Shown: positions 49,713-58,451 of the stretch, piece after piece
How positions within the stretch are numbered: the first letter of the stretch is position 1
Layout of the letters: every line of letters starts with the position of its first letter
Origin: CAVWTN01 sp963757945
GTDB taxonomy: Bacteria > Vulcanimicrobiota > Vulcanimicrobiia > Vulcanimicrobiales > Vulcanimicrobiaceae
Assembly: GCA_963757945.1 (NCBI GenBank)
Contig: CAVWTN010000002.1
Span: 620,001-684,000 of the forward strand
Reading direction: 5' to 3'
Length of the DNA: 64,000 bases
Position numbers and translations under genes: made by a program
Notes under the pieces: generated by a model
Databases searched by the model: none
Seen by the model: only the letters and a program-made list of their open reading frames with translations
Told to the model about the DNA's origin: nothing

Positions 49713-50348
49713 ATGGCGCCGAAAGATCGGGAACGACTCTGGCAGCGCGCGCTCGAACTCGACCTCGCGCGTGCCGATGACTTTGCGGCCGGACGCCGGC
49801 CGCCGGGGGACGCATCCCCCGAACACCTGCGGATCATCACCGACACGGCGCTGCGAACGCGCCTGATCGACGCACGCATCGCCGAGGGGCTGCAATCGCC
49901 GAAGGGCCCCCAACAGATCAAGTCGATCGTGCGGCTCTATCCCGGCTTCGATGCGCCGGGGCGCAACGGTGCCGCGGCGCGCCCGCGCGCGCAGCGCACG
50001 GTTCGCAGCGGCGCCGCGCGCGCCTCCGCGCCCCGTACGCCCGCGGCTCCGCGTGGCGACCGCCCGACGGTCGAGGAGATGCGCGCGCTGCTCGATCGCT
50101 TGCAAGATCTCGAGACCGCCGTCGCGCACGAAGCGCAGGCGGGCTTCGACGATCAGTTGCGCGCGCTGCAAGCGGAACTCGCGAACGCGAGCGGCGACGC
50201 ACTCGAACGGCTGCACGCCGAACTCGGCCGCAAGCTCGAAACGCGCCGCACGCTGCGCGCGAACGCGCGCGCGGAAGCCTTCGCGCGGTTAGAGCGTGAA
50301 CTCGATGCACGCGGCCGCGCGCATCTGCGTTTGCTCTCGACGCGCTAG
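49713..50348 (+). CDS. Hypothetical protein with C-terminal coiled coil
   Basis: 211 residues, not recognised. An N-terminal helical domain (MAPKDRERLWQRALELDLA; PEHLRIITDTALRTRLIDAR; PQQIKSIVRLYPGF) is joined by an Arg/Ala/Pro-rich linker (about 82-115) to a predicted coiled coil (EEMRALLDRLQDLETAVAHE onward). No membrane segment or signal. Stop overlaps the convergent LpdD-like stop (shared CTAG). Confidence 0.55.
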   Translation: MAPKDRERLWQRALELDLARADDFAAGRRPPGDASPEHLRIITDTALRTRLIDARIAEGLQSPKGPQQIKSIVRLYPGFDAPGRNGAAARPRAQRTVRSGAARASAPRTPAAPRGDRPTVEEMRALLDRLQDLETAVAHEAQAGFDDQLRALQAELANASGDALERLHAELGRKLETRRTLRANARAEAFARLERELDARGRAHLRLLSTR

Positions 50349-50725
50349 AGCGCGGCGAGCAGCAGCTCGGTGATTTCGCGGCAGCGCTCGAGGACCGCCG
50401 CGATCCCCTCGGCTTGCAGGTTGTCCCAATGCAGACCCGCGGTGACGACGACGTTCGCGTTCAAGCGCGCGGAGAGCGCCTCCGCGACCGTCTTGACGAC
50501 GACGTCCTCTTTGTGTCCGGGGAACGCGAGCACGGATGCCGTCGCGCTGGTCGAGCCGTCGCCCGCCAGGCTCGGGCGCGCCTGCGCCGCGGCGACCGCG
50601 CCGATGTGAGGGCGCTCGCCGCCCCAGATGTAGACGAGCACGTCCACACCGATCCGAACGGCCTCCGCTTGCACGAGCCAAGCGGGGGCCGTTGTCCGAA
50701 CCGTGACGCGGCGCAGCGTTTCCAT
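50345..50725 (-). CDS. LpdD-like (prenylated-flavin chaperone family) protein
   Basis: 126 residues from the ATG at 50725. The pattern GVDVLVYIWGGERPHIGAVA, SVLAFPGHKEDVVVKTVAEA and VVVTAGLHWDNLQAEGI matches what I know of LpdD, the small subunit of lactobacillar gallate decarboxylase now viewed as a prFMN chaperone, and its uncharacterised relatives. Its presence after a subtilisin lipoprotein gene (35-base gap) gives no functional clue. UbiX, which makes prFMN, is encoded in this window, but no UbiD-type decarboxylase is. Confidence 0.6.
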   Translation of the reverse strand: METLRRVTVRTTAPAWLVQAEAVRIGVDVLVYIWGGERPHIGAVAAAQARPSLAGDGSTSATASVLAFPGHKEDVVVKTVAEALSARLNANVVVTAGLHWDNLQAEGIAAVLERCREITELLLAAL

Positions 50726-50760
50726 CTGCGGCGTAGCTGCGACTCCGCGCGAGCGAGAAC

Positions 50761-52527
50761 CTACGGCGGGCTGCCATCTCCGAGCGCGACCGCCATCGCG
50801 CGATAGACGTTCAGCCGTCCGCAACCCTCGTTCACTTCGTTGATTTCGTCGGCCGTCTGACACAGCAGCGTCTTCATCGCGGCCGGGGATTGGTAGCTGG
50901 GATTGGCCGCGATGATCAACGCCGCGGCGCCTGCGACCAGCGGCGAGGACATCGACGTTCCCGCGATCTCCGTGCGGCAATCCACCGTGGAGCCGATCCC
51001 GGGGTAGTCCACGTCGCACGATCCGCCGAAGTTGGCGTCGAACGGCTTCGTCGTCCAGATGTTCTCGATCCAATGCAGTTCGTCCACGTCCGTATTGTTG
51101 ACGGGATCGCCGCCCGGGGCGAGGATGCCCCACGCGGAAGCGCTGTGCAGCGCTTTCCCGGGCGAGCCATAATCGGAGTAGCCTGCGAGATACTCCACCG
51201 GCGCCGACGCGGTGCCGACCGGAGTGCGAGTCCCGTTCGGCTGGCCGTCGTCGAGCGCCGAGGCACCGGCCGCGATCACGCCCGTTATGCAAGCCGGAGC
51301 CTCGAGCGTGCTCGTTCCGTCGTTTCCGGCCGAAGCAACCACGACGATGTTCGCGGCCAGCGCCGCCGCGATCGCGTTCTGCTCGGCAGGATCCGTGTCG
51401 ACGCCGCCCGAGCACGAGTCGCCGCCGAGGCTCAGATTGATCACGTTTACGTGCTGATTGATCGCATCGTTGATGGCCGACACGATGTCGGCCGTTGAGG
51501 CGGAACACACCGCATCCGTCTCGGCGCCCGCGCAATTGTCGTCGGGCGTGGGGAAGACCCGGTAGGCCCAGATCGACGCGTTCCCGCCCGCCCCGACGAA
51601 CCCGACGCCGTTCCCGAGCGCGGCGGCGGCAATGCCGGCGACGTCCGTTCCGTGACCGGTCGGGTCGGTCGAGAAGTTTGTGGTGCTCTGCGTCGAGCCG
51701 TCGGCCGACGTGATGAAACACTTCTGGTACGCGATCTTCCCGCTCAACTCAGGATGCGCGTTATCCTCACCCGTATCGATGACGGCGATCTTGACGTTGG
51801 CGTTTCCGACCGCGTTGCTGGCGACGATACCGCTTCCGTTGCCGGCGCGGCTATAGCCGAACGCGTGCTCGAGCCCAACCGCGTGCATGCCCCACTGCCC
51901 GGGAACGAGCGCGCTCTCTTCATACGGCGCGACCTGGAACGTCGACGGCGCCGGATTCCCGGCGGTCAGGTTCTGCGCGGCCGTGAAGCCGTTGAAGTAC
52001 GGATCGTTCGGGAAGTACGGGGTCGTGACGGTCGCGGGATAGCGCCGGCCGCCGGTCGGCCCGACGCTGCGCACGCCGGCTTGCATCCGCAACGCACTCG
52101 TCAAGCTCGCGACCTTCTCCGGTGCGACTGAGAGAATTCGCGTGACGACGCCGGTCTGCGCGAAATCGAATTCGCGCACGAACTTCGCCCCCAGCGTCTG
52201 CTCGCGCGCCGCGATCGCGGCCGTTGAGCGCTGCGCGGTCGCCCGGTCGTAACTCACCGCGATCAATCCGCTCGTTGCCGCCGAACTTCCGCCCGCGTGT
52301 CGCGCGGGCGCACGCCGCACGGCATCTCGGGAGCCGGCCGCGCCGCGCGCGACCGACGTCGCCGCATCGCTCGACGGGCAGGTGTATGCCAGTGGGTTCG
52401 GCGTGCTCGTCGGGGTTGGGGTCGGGGTCGCAGTCGGGACGGGGGTCGACGGGGTGCTGATCTTCCCGTTACAACCGGAAAGCACGAGCGCCGCAAGGGT
52501 GAGCCACGCTAAGCTTTGTCGCACCAA
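50761..52527 (-). CDS. S8 subtilisin-family lipoprotein peptidase
   Basis: 588 residues. Lipoprotein signal peptide MVRQSLAWLTLAALVLSGC with lipobox LSGC, then a Thr/Pro linker (STPVPTATPTPTPTSTPNP), an inhibitor-I9-like propeptide region and the subtilase domain: catalytic Asp in AVIDTGEDNAHPEL, His in DPTGHGTDVAGI, oxyanion Asn in ASAGNDG, Ser in AGTSMSSPLVAG. An extra insert between Asn and Ser (about 440-520) carries Cys-containing loops. Start TTG at 52527 or GTG at 52524. Last but one in a long leftward gene run. Confidence 0.93.
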   Translation of the reverse strand: MVRQSLAWLTLAALVLSGCNGKISTPSTPVPTATPTPTPTSTPNPLAYTCPSSDAATSVARGAAGSRDAVRRAPARHAGGSSAATSGLIAVSYDRATAQRSTAAIAAREQTLGAKFVREFDFAQTGVVTRILSVAPEKVASLTSALRMQAGVRSVGPTGGRRYPATVTTPYFPNDPYFNGFTAAQNLTAGNPAPSTFQVAPYEESALVPGQWGMHAVGLEHAFGYSRAGNGSGIVASNAVGNANVKIAVIDTGEDNAHPELSGKIAYQKCFITSADGSTQSTTNFSTDPTGHGTDVAGIAAAALGNGVGFVGAGGNASIWAYRVFPTPDDNCAGAETDAVCSASTADIVSAINDAINQHVNVINLSLGGDSCSGGVDTDPAEQNAIAAALAANIVVVASAGNDGTSTLEAPACITGVIAAGASALDDGQPNGTRTPVGTASAPVEYLAGYSDYGSPGKALHSASAWGILAPGGDPVNNTDVDELHWIENIWTTKPFDANFGGSCDVDYPGIGSTVDCRTEIAGTSMSSPLVAGAAALIIAANPSYQSPAAMKTLLCQTADEINEVNEGCGRLNVYRAMAVALGDGSPP

Positions 52528-52557
52528 GGTATAGTACCACCGTTTTCTCAGAGGAAA

Positions 52558-53601
52558 CTAAAGGAGAAATGAAAGTTGCTCGGTGGGTGCCTCCACCAGT
52601 GTCGCCACCCGGACTCCGACTAGCCGCACCGGCGCCCCGCGCAACTCCGCCCGTTCGAAGCAATGCAGGGCGGCACTTGCGATCGTCTCCCCGTCGTCGC
52701 TTGGTTCGGCAAGCGTCGTCTGCCGGACGACGGTCGAGAAATCGCCCCGGCGCAGTTTGATCCCGATCGTCGCTCCGCGCAGGCCGTGCTTTCGCAGGCG
52801 TTCGGCTACTTCCATTGCCGCACTCCGCACGTACTCGCGCAAGTGCGCAGCGTCACTCTCGTCGTAATCGAATGTTTCTTCGACCGAGACCGAACGCGTT
52901 TCGCGATCCGGCGTCACCCGGCGGTCGTCGTGCCCGCGAGCGAGCTCGCGCAACGCCGGGCCGGATTTTCCCAGAATGTGGAAGAGCCGATCGTCCTCGA
53001 GCGCGGCGAGCGTTCCGATCGTTTCGATGCCTTCGGCAAGCAACCGCGCCTGCGTCTTGGGGCCGATCCCCCAGAGCCGTCCGGCCGGAAGCGGCGCGAG
53101 GTAAGCCGCTTCTCCGCCAGGCGCGACGGCGGCGAGCCCATCGGGTTTCGCCGCATCGCATGCGATCTTCGCGACCATCTTCTGCGCCGCGACGCCGGCG
53201 CTGACCGTCAGCCCGATCTGCGCGCGAACCTCGGCGCGCAGCGCGGCGGCGCAGGCGACGGCATCCTCCAACTCGCGCGGACCGAGATCGACGAACGCCT
53301 CATCGAGCGAAAGCCCTTCGAGCGCGAGCCCGACACGTTCGAAGATCGCGAAGACCGCACGAGAGAGTTCGCGATAGCGCGCGAAGTTCGGCCGCACGAC
53401 GACCAATTGCGGACACAGCTCGAGCGCGCGATAGAGCGGGAGCGCCGAACGAACGCCGAACGGCCGGGCCTCGTAAGATGCCGTCAGCACCACCGCGCGG
53501 CGGCCGGAGCCAGCGACCGCGAGCGGCTTGCCGCGCAGGGTTGGATCGTCGAGTTGCGCGACGCTTGCATAGAACGCGTCGATGTCGAAATGGACGATCA
53601 C
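52558..53601 (-). CDS. dinB: DNA polymerase IV
   Basis: Y-family translesion polymerase, 347 residues. Metal-binding HFDIDAFYASV and SLDEAFVD, little-finger domain present, and C-terminal EQLSFLL as beta-clamp-binding peptide. GTG start; its Shine-Dalgarno TGAGG includes the stop codon of nfo, six bases upstream. Co-transcription with endonuclease IV joins AP-site repair with lesion bypass. Confidence 0.95.
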   Translation of the reverse strand: MIVHFDIDAFYASVAQLDDPTLRGKPLAVAGSGRRAVVLTASYEARPFGVRSALPLYRALELCPQLVVVRPNFARYRELSRAVFAIFERVGLALEGLSLDEAFVDLGPRELEDAVACAAALRAEVRAQIGLTVSAGVAAQKMVAKIACDAAKPDGLAAVAPGGEAAYLAPLPAGRLWGIGPKTQARLLAEGIETIGTLAALEDDRLFHILGKSGPALRELARGHDDRRVTPDRETRSVSVEETFDYDESDAAHLREYVRSAAMEVAERLRKHGLRGATIGIKLRRGDFSTVVRQTTLAEPSDDGETIASAALHCFERAELRGAPVRLVGVRVATLVEAPTEQLSFLL

Positions 53602-53607
53602 GGCGCC

Positions 53608-54456
53608 TCAGGCGGCGACGCCCTCGAGGATCGTGCGAATCGACGCCATGTTGCGCCGATCGTCGGTCTCGGTACCCGGCGTCTCGAGGATCGCCGTCTT
53701 GCCTTGCAGTTCCGGATGCGCGAGCAGCGCGCGGAAGCCCTCGAAACCGATCGACCCTTCGCCGATGTGCCAATGCCGGTCGCGATGCGCGCCGAGCGCG
53801 ATCTGCGTGTCGTTGAAATGGAAGAGCCCCAGCCGCTCGAACGAAATCTCGCGCGCGACGAGATCGACGAAGCGGTCGACGCCCGCCTTCGCATCGATCT
53901 CGTAACCGGCGGCCCAGGCGTGCGCCGTGTCGATGCAGATGCCGAGCTGCGGATGGCCGAGCGCGCGCATGAACTCGCCGAGCTCTTCGATCGTCCCGCC
54001 GCAGAGTTGTCCCGCGCCCGCCGAGTTTTCCAGCACGAGTGCCACATCGGGCGGAATCTCGGCGAGCGCCGCTTCGAGCGCCGACACGACCTTGGCGAAA
54101 CCCTCGCTGCGCGGCCGCTTGCCGTAGGAGCCCAAGTGCGTGTTCACGTAGCGCACGCCGCCCGCGCCGGCGAACGCGAGATCGTTCTTCAGCAAGCGCA
54201 GCGAATTCGCGGCGATCTTGGGATCTTCGCTCGCGAGGTTGATCAGATAGGAGGTGTGGATGACGGCCGGGTCCAGGCCATGCTCCGCCCGCAACTCGCG
54301 AAAGCGCTCGAGGCTGGGGCGATCGAACGCGGTCGTGCGATACGTCTTGGGATTCCCGGCGAAGAACTGCATCGCTTCGGCGCCGAGCGAACGTGCGTAG
54401 GCGACGGCCGCATCGTAGCCCGTTTCGACGGGGACGTGCAGGCCGATCCGCATCAC
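53608..54456 (-). CDS. nfo: Endonuclease IV
   Basis: Zinc-dependent AP endonuclease, TIM-barrel, 282 residues. Metal ligands visible in VIHTSYLINLA, VLENSAGAG, CIDTAHAWAAG, HFNDTQ, DRHWHIGEG and LETPGTE. GTG start at 54456 (or ATG at 54453) overlapping the methyltransferase stop. With nth, mutY and dinB it makes a well-represented oxidative-damage repair set in this window. Confidence 0.95.
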   Translation of the reverse strand: MMRIGLHVPVETGYDAAVAYARSLGAEAMQFFAGNPKTYRTTAFDRPSLERFRELRAEHGLDPAVIHTSYLINLASEDPKIAANSLRLLKNDLAFAGAGGVRYVNTHLGSYGKRPRSEGFAKVVSALEAALAEIPPDVALVLENSAGAGQLCGGTIEELGEFMRALGHPQLGICIDTAHAWAAGYEIDAKAGVDRFVDLVAREISFERLGLFHFNDTQIALGAHRDRHWHIGEGSIGFEGFRALLAHPELQGKTAILETPGTETDDRRNMASIRTILEGVAA

Positions 54457-55184
54457 CGCGGGCGAACCTTCCCAAGATACAGGTATTGCACGTAACCGAC
54501 GTCGAGCGGCGCAAGCGGATCGCCCAACCGAGCGGCGAGGCGCTCGAGATATTCGGGAATCCGCTCGCCGAAGCGCGCTCTCGCCCGGGCGCGGCTAGCC
54601 TCGTAGCCGATGAAATCCGTGACGCGCATCGTCGCCTGCCACGGGATCACGCGCAAACGCCGATCGACCAGCGGCGCATCGTCGAACGCCGCGAACGACT
54701 CGCCGATGAGATCCTCGGGGATCGGAATGGGCTCCGCAATCTCGTTGCCGACCTCTTCGCGCAGCATGCGAACGCTATCGCCGTGCAGGATCGTCTTCCA
54801 CCAGATCGCGACGACGCCGTAGGGCCGTACGACCCGCGCGGCCTCGTCGAGCACTTTCGAGGCATCGAACCAATGGAAGGCCTGCGCGCTGACGGTGCCG
54901 TCGAAGCTCGCATCGGGAAACTGCAGATCGTCGGCCGAGCCGTGCACGAACGTCGCGGCCGGGACGCGCCGGCGAGCGTGAGCGAGCATCGGCTCGGAGA
55001 TATCCACTCCCGTCACGGCCATGCCGCGCTCCGTGAGCGCGGCGCTCGCGATGCCCGTGCCGCAACCGAGATCGAGAACGCGGCTGCCCGCGCTCAGGCC
55101 GTAGCCTACGATCGCTTCGTAGAGTTCGTCGGAGTAGCCGATGCGGTGCCGGTCGTAGGCATCCGCCAGCGTGTCGAACGTCAT
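54453..55184 (-). CDS. Class I SAM-dependent methyltransferase
   Basis: 243 residues. Motif I VLDLGCGTGIASAAL, motif II GVDISEPML, and QAFHWFDASKVLDEAARVVRP as in the Methyltransf_11 small-molecule family. The Trp-rich WWKTILHGDSV region after motif IV resembles trans-aconitate/ubiquinone-type enzymes. Substrate unknown. ATGA overlap with the upstream helicase gene and GTGA with nfo place it in the DNA-maintenance operon. Confidence 0.87.
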   Translation of the reverse strand: MTFDTLADAYDRHRIGYSDELYEAIVGYGLSAGSRVLDLGCGTGIASAALTERGMAVTGVDISEPMLAHARRRVPAATFVHGSADDLQFPDASFDGTVSAQAFHWFDASKVLDEAARVVRPYGVVAIWWKTILHGDSVRMLREEVGNEIAEPIPIPEDLIGESFAAFDDAPLVDRRLRVIPWQATMRVTDFIGYEASRARARARFGERIPEYLERLAARLGDPLAPLDVGYVQYLYLGKVRPR

Positions 55185-56410
55185 CGCCGGAAGCGCAGCG
55201 ACCGTCCACGCGATCCGCGCGGCCCGAACGAAAGCGCCCGCCCCGACGACATGCTGCGCGAAGGGTTCTTCTCGAACGTCGTCTCGGTGACCAGCACCGC
55301 ATCCGAGGGGCGTTCGCGGCGCCCGACGCGCCCGATCAACTGCTCGACCTCGGATTCGCCGAAGGCGTCCGCATCGGTGATCACGATCAGATCGGCGGCC
55401 GGAATGTCGAGCCCGCTGCCGATCAAGTTCGTCGCGGCCAGGATCGAGGGGGCGACGTCGGTGAACGCGCGCATGCTTTCGATGCGCGTCTGCGAGCCGT
55501 GCACGCTGATCCCCTTGCGCCGATAGCGTTTGCGCTGCTCGGCGGAATCCGCCATGTCGCCGCGCAGTTGCTGCACCGGCAAGTTATAGCGCTCCTCGAG
55601 CCGCGATGCGAGTTTGGGAACGTCTCCGCGCGTGCGCCCGATCACGAAGATGCGCGAGCCGCGCGCAAGATGATCGCGGATCAACAGATCGGCACGCGCG
55701 AGCTGCTCGGTCGGCGGCTCGCCCCAGACGCCCGAGATCTTGTGCACCGTCGTCGGCAGCACGTCGAAGGGCATCGCCGCCATCGTGACCATGTTGTCGA
55801 ACGCGCCGACGCGGCTCAGGAACGTACGCAGCTCGTTCGGCGTGGCGGAAGCGAACAGCAACGGGCAGTCGAGATCTTCCAGCAAGCGCAGATGTTCGCG
55901 CTCGTCGAACGCGTTCACGTCGTCGACGATGGTGAGCGCGCTGCGGTCGAGCACGTCCCACAGATCGTCGCTCGAAATCATCATCGCGCTACCGATCAGG
56001 AAACGCACCTCGCCGCTGCGGATGCCCTCGATCGCGTCGCGCCGCTCGCCGGGAGCGATGCCGCCGTGGATCTCCGCGATGCCCAAGCCCGTGTCCTCGA
56101 GCCGGTCGCGAAAATAGGTGCAGTCCTGGCGCACGAGGTCGCGCGTCGGCGCGATCAGGCAGACGTATCCGCCGCTGCGCAGCGCTTCGCCGAGCGCGAC
56201 GCGCATCATGACCTCGGTCTTGCCCGAACCTGTCGGCGCCTTCAATAAGAACTCGAACGTGCCGGCGGCGAGCCCTTGCGAGATCGATTCGATCGCGGCT
56301 TGCTGATCCGGCGTCAGCGAGAAGCTCTCGCCGGGCTGCACCAATTCCCGCGCCACGGCGACGGTTTGCGCGTTCTCGTTGACCTGGGCCCAAATTTCGT
56401 CGTTATCCAC
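55181..56410 (-). CDS. DEAD/DEAH-like SF2 helicase, divergent motif II
   Basis: 409 residues. LLKAPTGSGKTEVMM (motif I), LIAPTRDLVRQ (Ia), FASATP (III), ATNLIGSGLDIPAADL (V) and QLIGRVGRRER (VI) define an SF2 helicase with two RecA domains. Motif II reads IVDDVNAFDE where DEAH or DEEH is expected, so the catalytic Glu is Asp and the His is Asn. The closest general resemblance is to the ATPase core of PriA/ComFA-type proteins. GTG start overlapping the scpB stop by one base. Confidence 0.8.
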   Translation of the reverse strand: MDNDEIWAQVNENAQTVAVARELVQPGESFSLTPDQQAAIESISQGLAAGTFEFLLKAPTGSGKTEVMMRVALGEALRSGGYVCLIAPTRDLVRQDCTYFRDRLEDTGLGIAEIHGGIAPGERRDAIEGIRSGEVRFLIGSAMMISSDDLWDVLDRSALTIVDDVNAFDEREHLRLLEDLDCPLLFASATPNELRTFLSRVGAFDNMVTMAAMPFDVLPTTVHKISGVWGEPPTEQLARADLLIRDHLARGSRIFVIGRTRGDVPKLASRLEERYNLPVQQLRGDMADSAEQRKRYRRKGISVHGSQTRIESMRAFTDVAPSILAATNLIGSGLDIPAADLIVITDADAFGESEVEQLIGRVGRRERPSDAVLVTETTFEKNPSRSMSSGRALSFGPRGSRGRSLRFRR

Positions 56411-57120
56411 TATCCCTCATCAGGCTTCGTATTCGCCGCGGCATCGGCCGCTTCCGGGAGCCCAAGCGTAAGCGCGACGGGCATCTCCTTCTCTAGATCG
56501 ACACGCGGCAATTCAGCAAGCGAGCGCAAGCCGAACGATTCCAGGAACTCAGGCGTCGTCTTGAAGGTCATCGGGCGTCCCGGCGTATCCCGCCGGCCGG
56601 CTTCGCTGATGAAGCGCCGGTCGAGCAGCGTCGAGACGACGCTGTCGACGTTCACCCCGCGCACGCCCTCGAGTTCGGCCTTCGTCACCGGCTGCATGTA
56701 CGCGACGATCGCGAGCGTCTCCAGGGCGGCGGGCGAAAGGTTCGTCTTGGGAGGCAACAGGTAGGCCTCGACCACGTCGCGGGCCGCAGGCGAACTCGCG
56801 AAGCGATAGCCGCCCGCGATCTCGCGCACGACGATCCCCCGTTCCGCGAAATCCGCTTGGATCTTCGCGAGCGTCTCGGCGACTTCGACGTGCGAGGCGT
56901 GCGTGAGCTTCGCCAGGCGATCGATCGAGAGCGATTCGCTCGCGACGAACAGCAACGCTTCGATCGAACGCTGCAACGAGCCCGTTTCGAGCAGCTCCGG
57001 CTGCGTCGCGGCCTCGCCGGCTTCGCCGGCTTCGGTGGCTTCGGTGGCTTCGACGCCCGGTTCGTTTTCGGGTTCGTTCCCGGGCTCTTCGGTGGTCAGC
57101 AGGTCAGTTGGTGCCGGCAT
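56410..57120 (-). CDS. scpB: Segregation and condensation protein B
   Basis: Non-SMC subunit of the SMC-ScpAB condensin. 236 residues: an acidic N-terminal extension rich in Glu/Ala/Thr repeats (about 1-50), then two winged helices (SIEALLFVASESLSIDRLA; TLAIVAYMQPVTKAELEGVRG) and the family SEAGRRDTPGRPMTF. The ATG overlaps scpA by 17 bases, the usual scpA-scpB arrangement. Confidence 0.94.
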   Translation of the reverse strand: MPAPTDLLTTEEPGNEPENEPGVEATEATEAGEAGEAATQPELLETGSLQRSIEALLFVASESLSIDRLAKLTHASHVEVAETLAKIQADFAERGIVVREIAGGYRFASSPAARDVVEAYLLPPKTNLSPAALETLAIVAYMQPVTKAELEGVRGVNVDSVVSTLLDRRFISEAGRRDTPGRPMTFKTTPEFLESFGLRSLAELPRVDLEKEMPVALTLGLPEAADAAANTKPDEG

Positions 57121-57853
57121 GGTCCATTTCCGGAAGGAGCAAGGTCAAGGCTTGCGCGGGCCCCGCCTGGACGGCGGCCAGGCGGCCCTGCCGGATCAGT
57201 TCGAGGATCGCGAGGAACGTCACGATGATCCCATCGCGATCGTAATCCGCGCAGAGTTCGAGGAAATCGATGCGGCCGCGATCGCGAACGACGCGCGCCA
57301 CGAACGACATCTGCTGCGCAAGGGATAAACGTTCGCGCGCGATCGTCCGTTTCTCCGGCTTGACGGCGCGCAGCGCGGCGAGCAGGGCGCCGGCCAGGCG
57401 GACGGCGTCGATGCGGTAGCGCTGGACGATGTCGGTCCCCGGGTCGCCCGCATCGCGGTAATAGAACGACGCGGCCTCGAGCGAGCGACCGCGCAGCTCC
57501 TCGGCGACACCCTTGTACCGCGAGTATGCGATCAGGCGCCGGCGCAAATGCTCTTCGACTTCCTCGGCCGTCTCCGCGCCCTCGGGCAAGAGCTCGGCCG
57601 GGATCGGCGGCAGGAGCGATTTGGACTTCAGGAAGACGAGCGTGGCCGCGATGACGAGGTACTCGGCCGCCAGCTCCACGTCGAGCGCTTCCATCAGCTC
57701 GATGTAGTCGAAGTACTGCTGCGCGACGGTCGCGAGCGGGACGGTGGCGATGTCGAGCTGGTGCCCCCGCACCAGACTCAGCAGCAAGTCAAGCGGGCCA
57801 TCGAAGACGTCGAGTGAGACGCGCAGCGTACGGACGTCGTCCTCGATGGTCAA
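57104..57853 (-). CDS. scpA: Segregation and condensation protein A
   Basis: Kleisin subunit bridging SMC heads. 249 residues with the N-terminal FDGPLDLLLSLVRGHQLDI, LVIAATLVFLKSKSLLP and a C-terminal winged helix (VTFLAILELIRQGRLA). TTG start overlapping the NUDIX stop as TTGA. No smc gene in the window. Confidence 0.95.
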   Translation of the reverse strand: MTIEDDVRTLRVSLDVFDGPLDLLLSLVRGHQLDIATVPLATVAQQYFDYIELMEALDVELAAEYLVIAATLVFLKSKSLLPPIPAELLPEGAETAEEVEEHLRRRLIAYSRYKGVAEELRGRSLEAASFYYRDAGDPGTDIVQRYRIDAVRLAGALLAALRAVKPEKRTIARERLSLAQQMSFVARVVRDRGRIDFLELCADYDRDGIIVTFLAILELIRQGRLAAVQAGPAQALTLLLPEMDHAGTN

Positions 57854-58344
57854 CGGCCCCGGCTTTCCCTCGCGACGGGATTGGAGATGGCCGCCTCCCC
57901 GGGTTCCGCGAACGGATCGATCTCGAGAGCGGCCAGGGCCTCGAGGCCCAGATCGACCAGCCGCTTCTCGTTCACGTACTTCAGGGCGCGTTTGGCCGCC
58001 TTGATCTCGAACCAGGCGGCCTCGTCGACCTCGTGGTCGTGGTTCGCCGTGTCACCCGAGAGATAGCGCATCAGATAGAAGTGGACCGCCTTCTTGTGCT
58101 TGCGGCCGTTCAGGTAGAACCAGTACGAGATGTCCGAGAGCTTGGTGATGATCTCGGCCCAGCAACCGGTCTCCTCGCGCACTTCGCGCAGGGCGGCCTG
58201 CTCGTGGGTCTCGCGCGGTTCGACGTGCCCTTTCGGGAGCGACCAGACGCGGGGCTGCCCGCGGCCGATCAGGAGCGCATCAAAAGATGCACCATTCCGC
58301 CGGAGGACAAGCCCCCCGGCCGAGACTTCATACTTGATCCGCAT
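57850..58344 (-). CDS. NUDIX hydrolase
   Basis: 164 residues from the ATG at 58344 (GGGAAG about eight bases upstream). Complete Nudix box GHVEPRETHEQAALREVREE followed by TG; KYEVSAGGLVLRR precedes it as in diadenosine polyphosphate and MutT-type hydrolases. The WSLPKGHVE context favours Ap4A/RppH-like members. First gene of the scpAB-helicase-MTase-nfo-dinB run; a nucleotide-sanitising role would fit. Confidence 0.9.
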   Translation of the reverse strand: MRIKYEVSAGGLVLRRNGASFDALLIGRGQPRVWSLPKGHVEPRETHEQAALREVREETGCWAEIITKLSDISYWFYLNGRKHKKAVHFYLMRYLSGDTANHDHEVDEAAWFEIKAAKRALKYVNEKRLVDLGLEALAALEIDPFAEPGEAAISNPVARESRGR

Positions 58345-58451
58345 CGTACGCTTCCCGAAAGGAGCGGGTGCCGTTTCGACACCCCTTTCTCCTATTCTAA
58401 CAAGCCTCCCCAAGAAGGAAACCGCACCCCCGATCTGCGAGGGTCGGGAAA

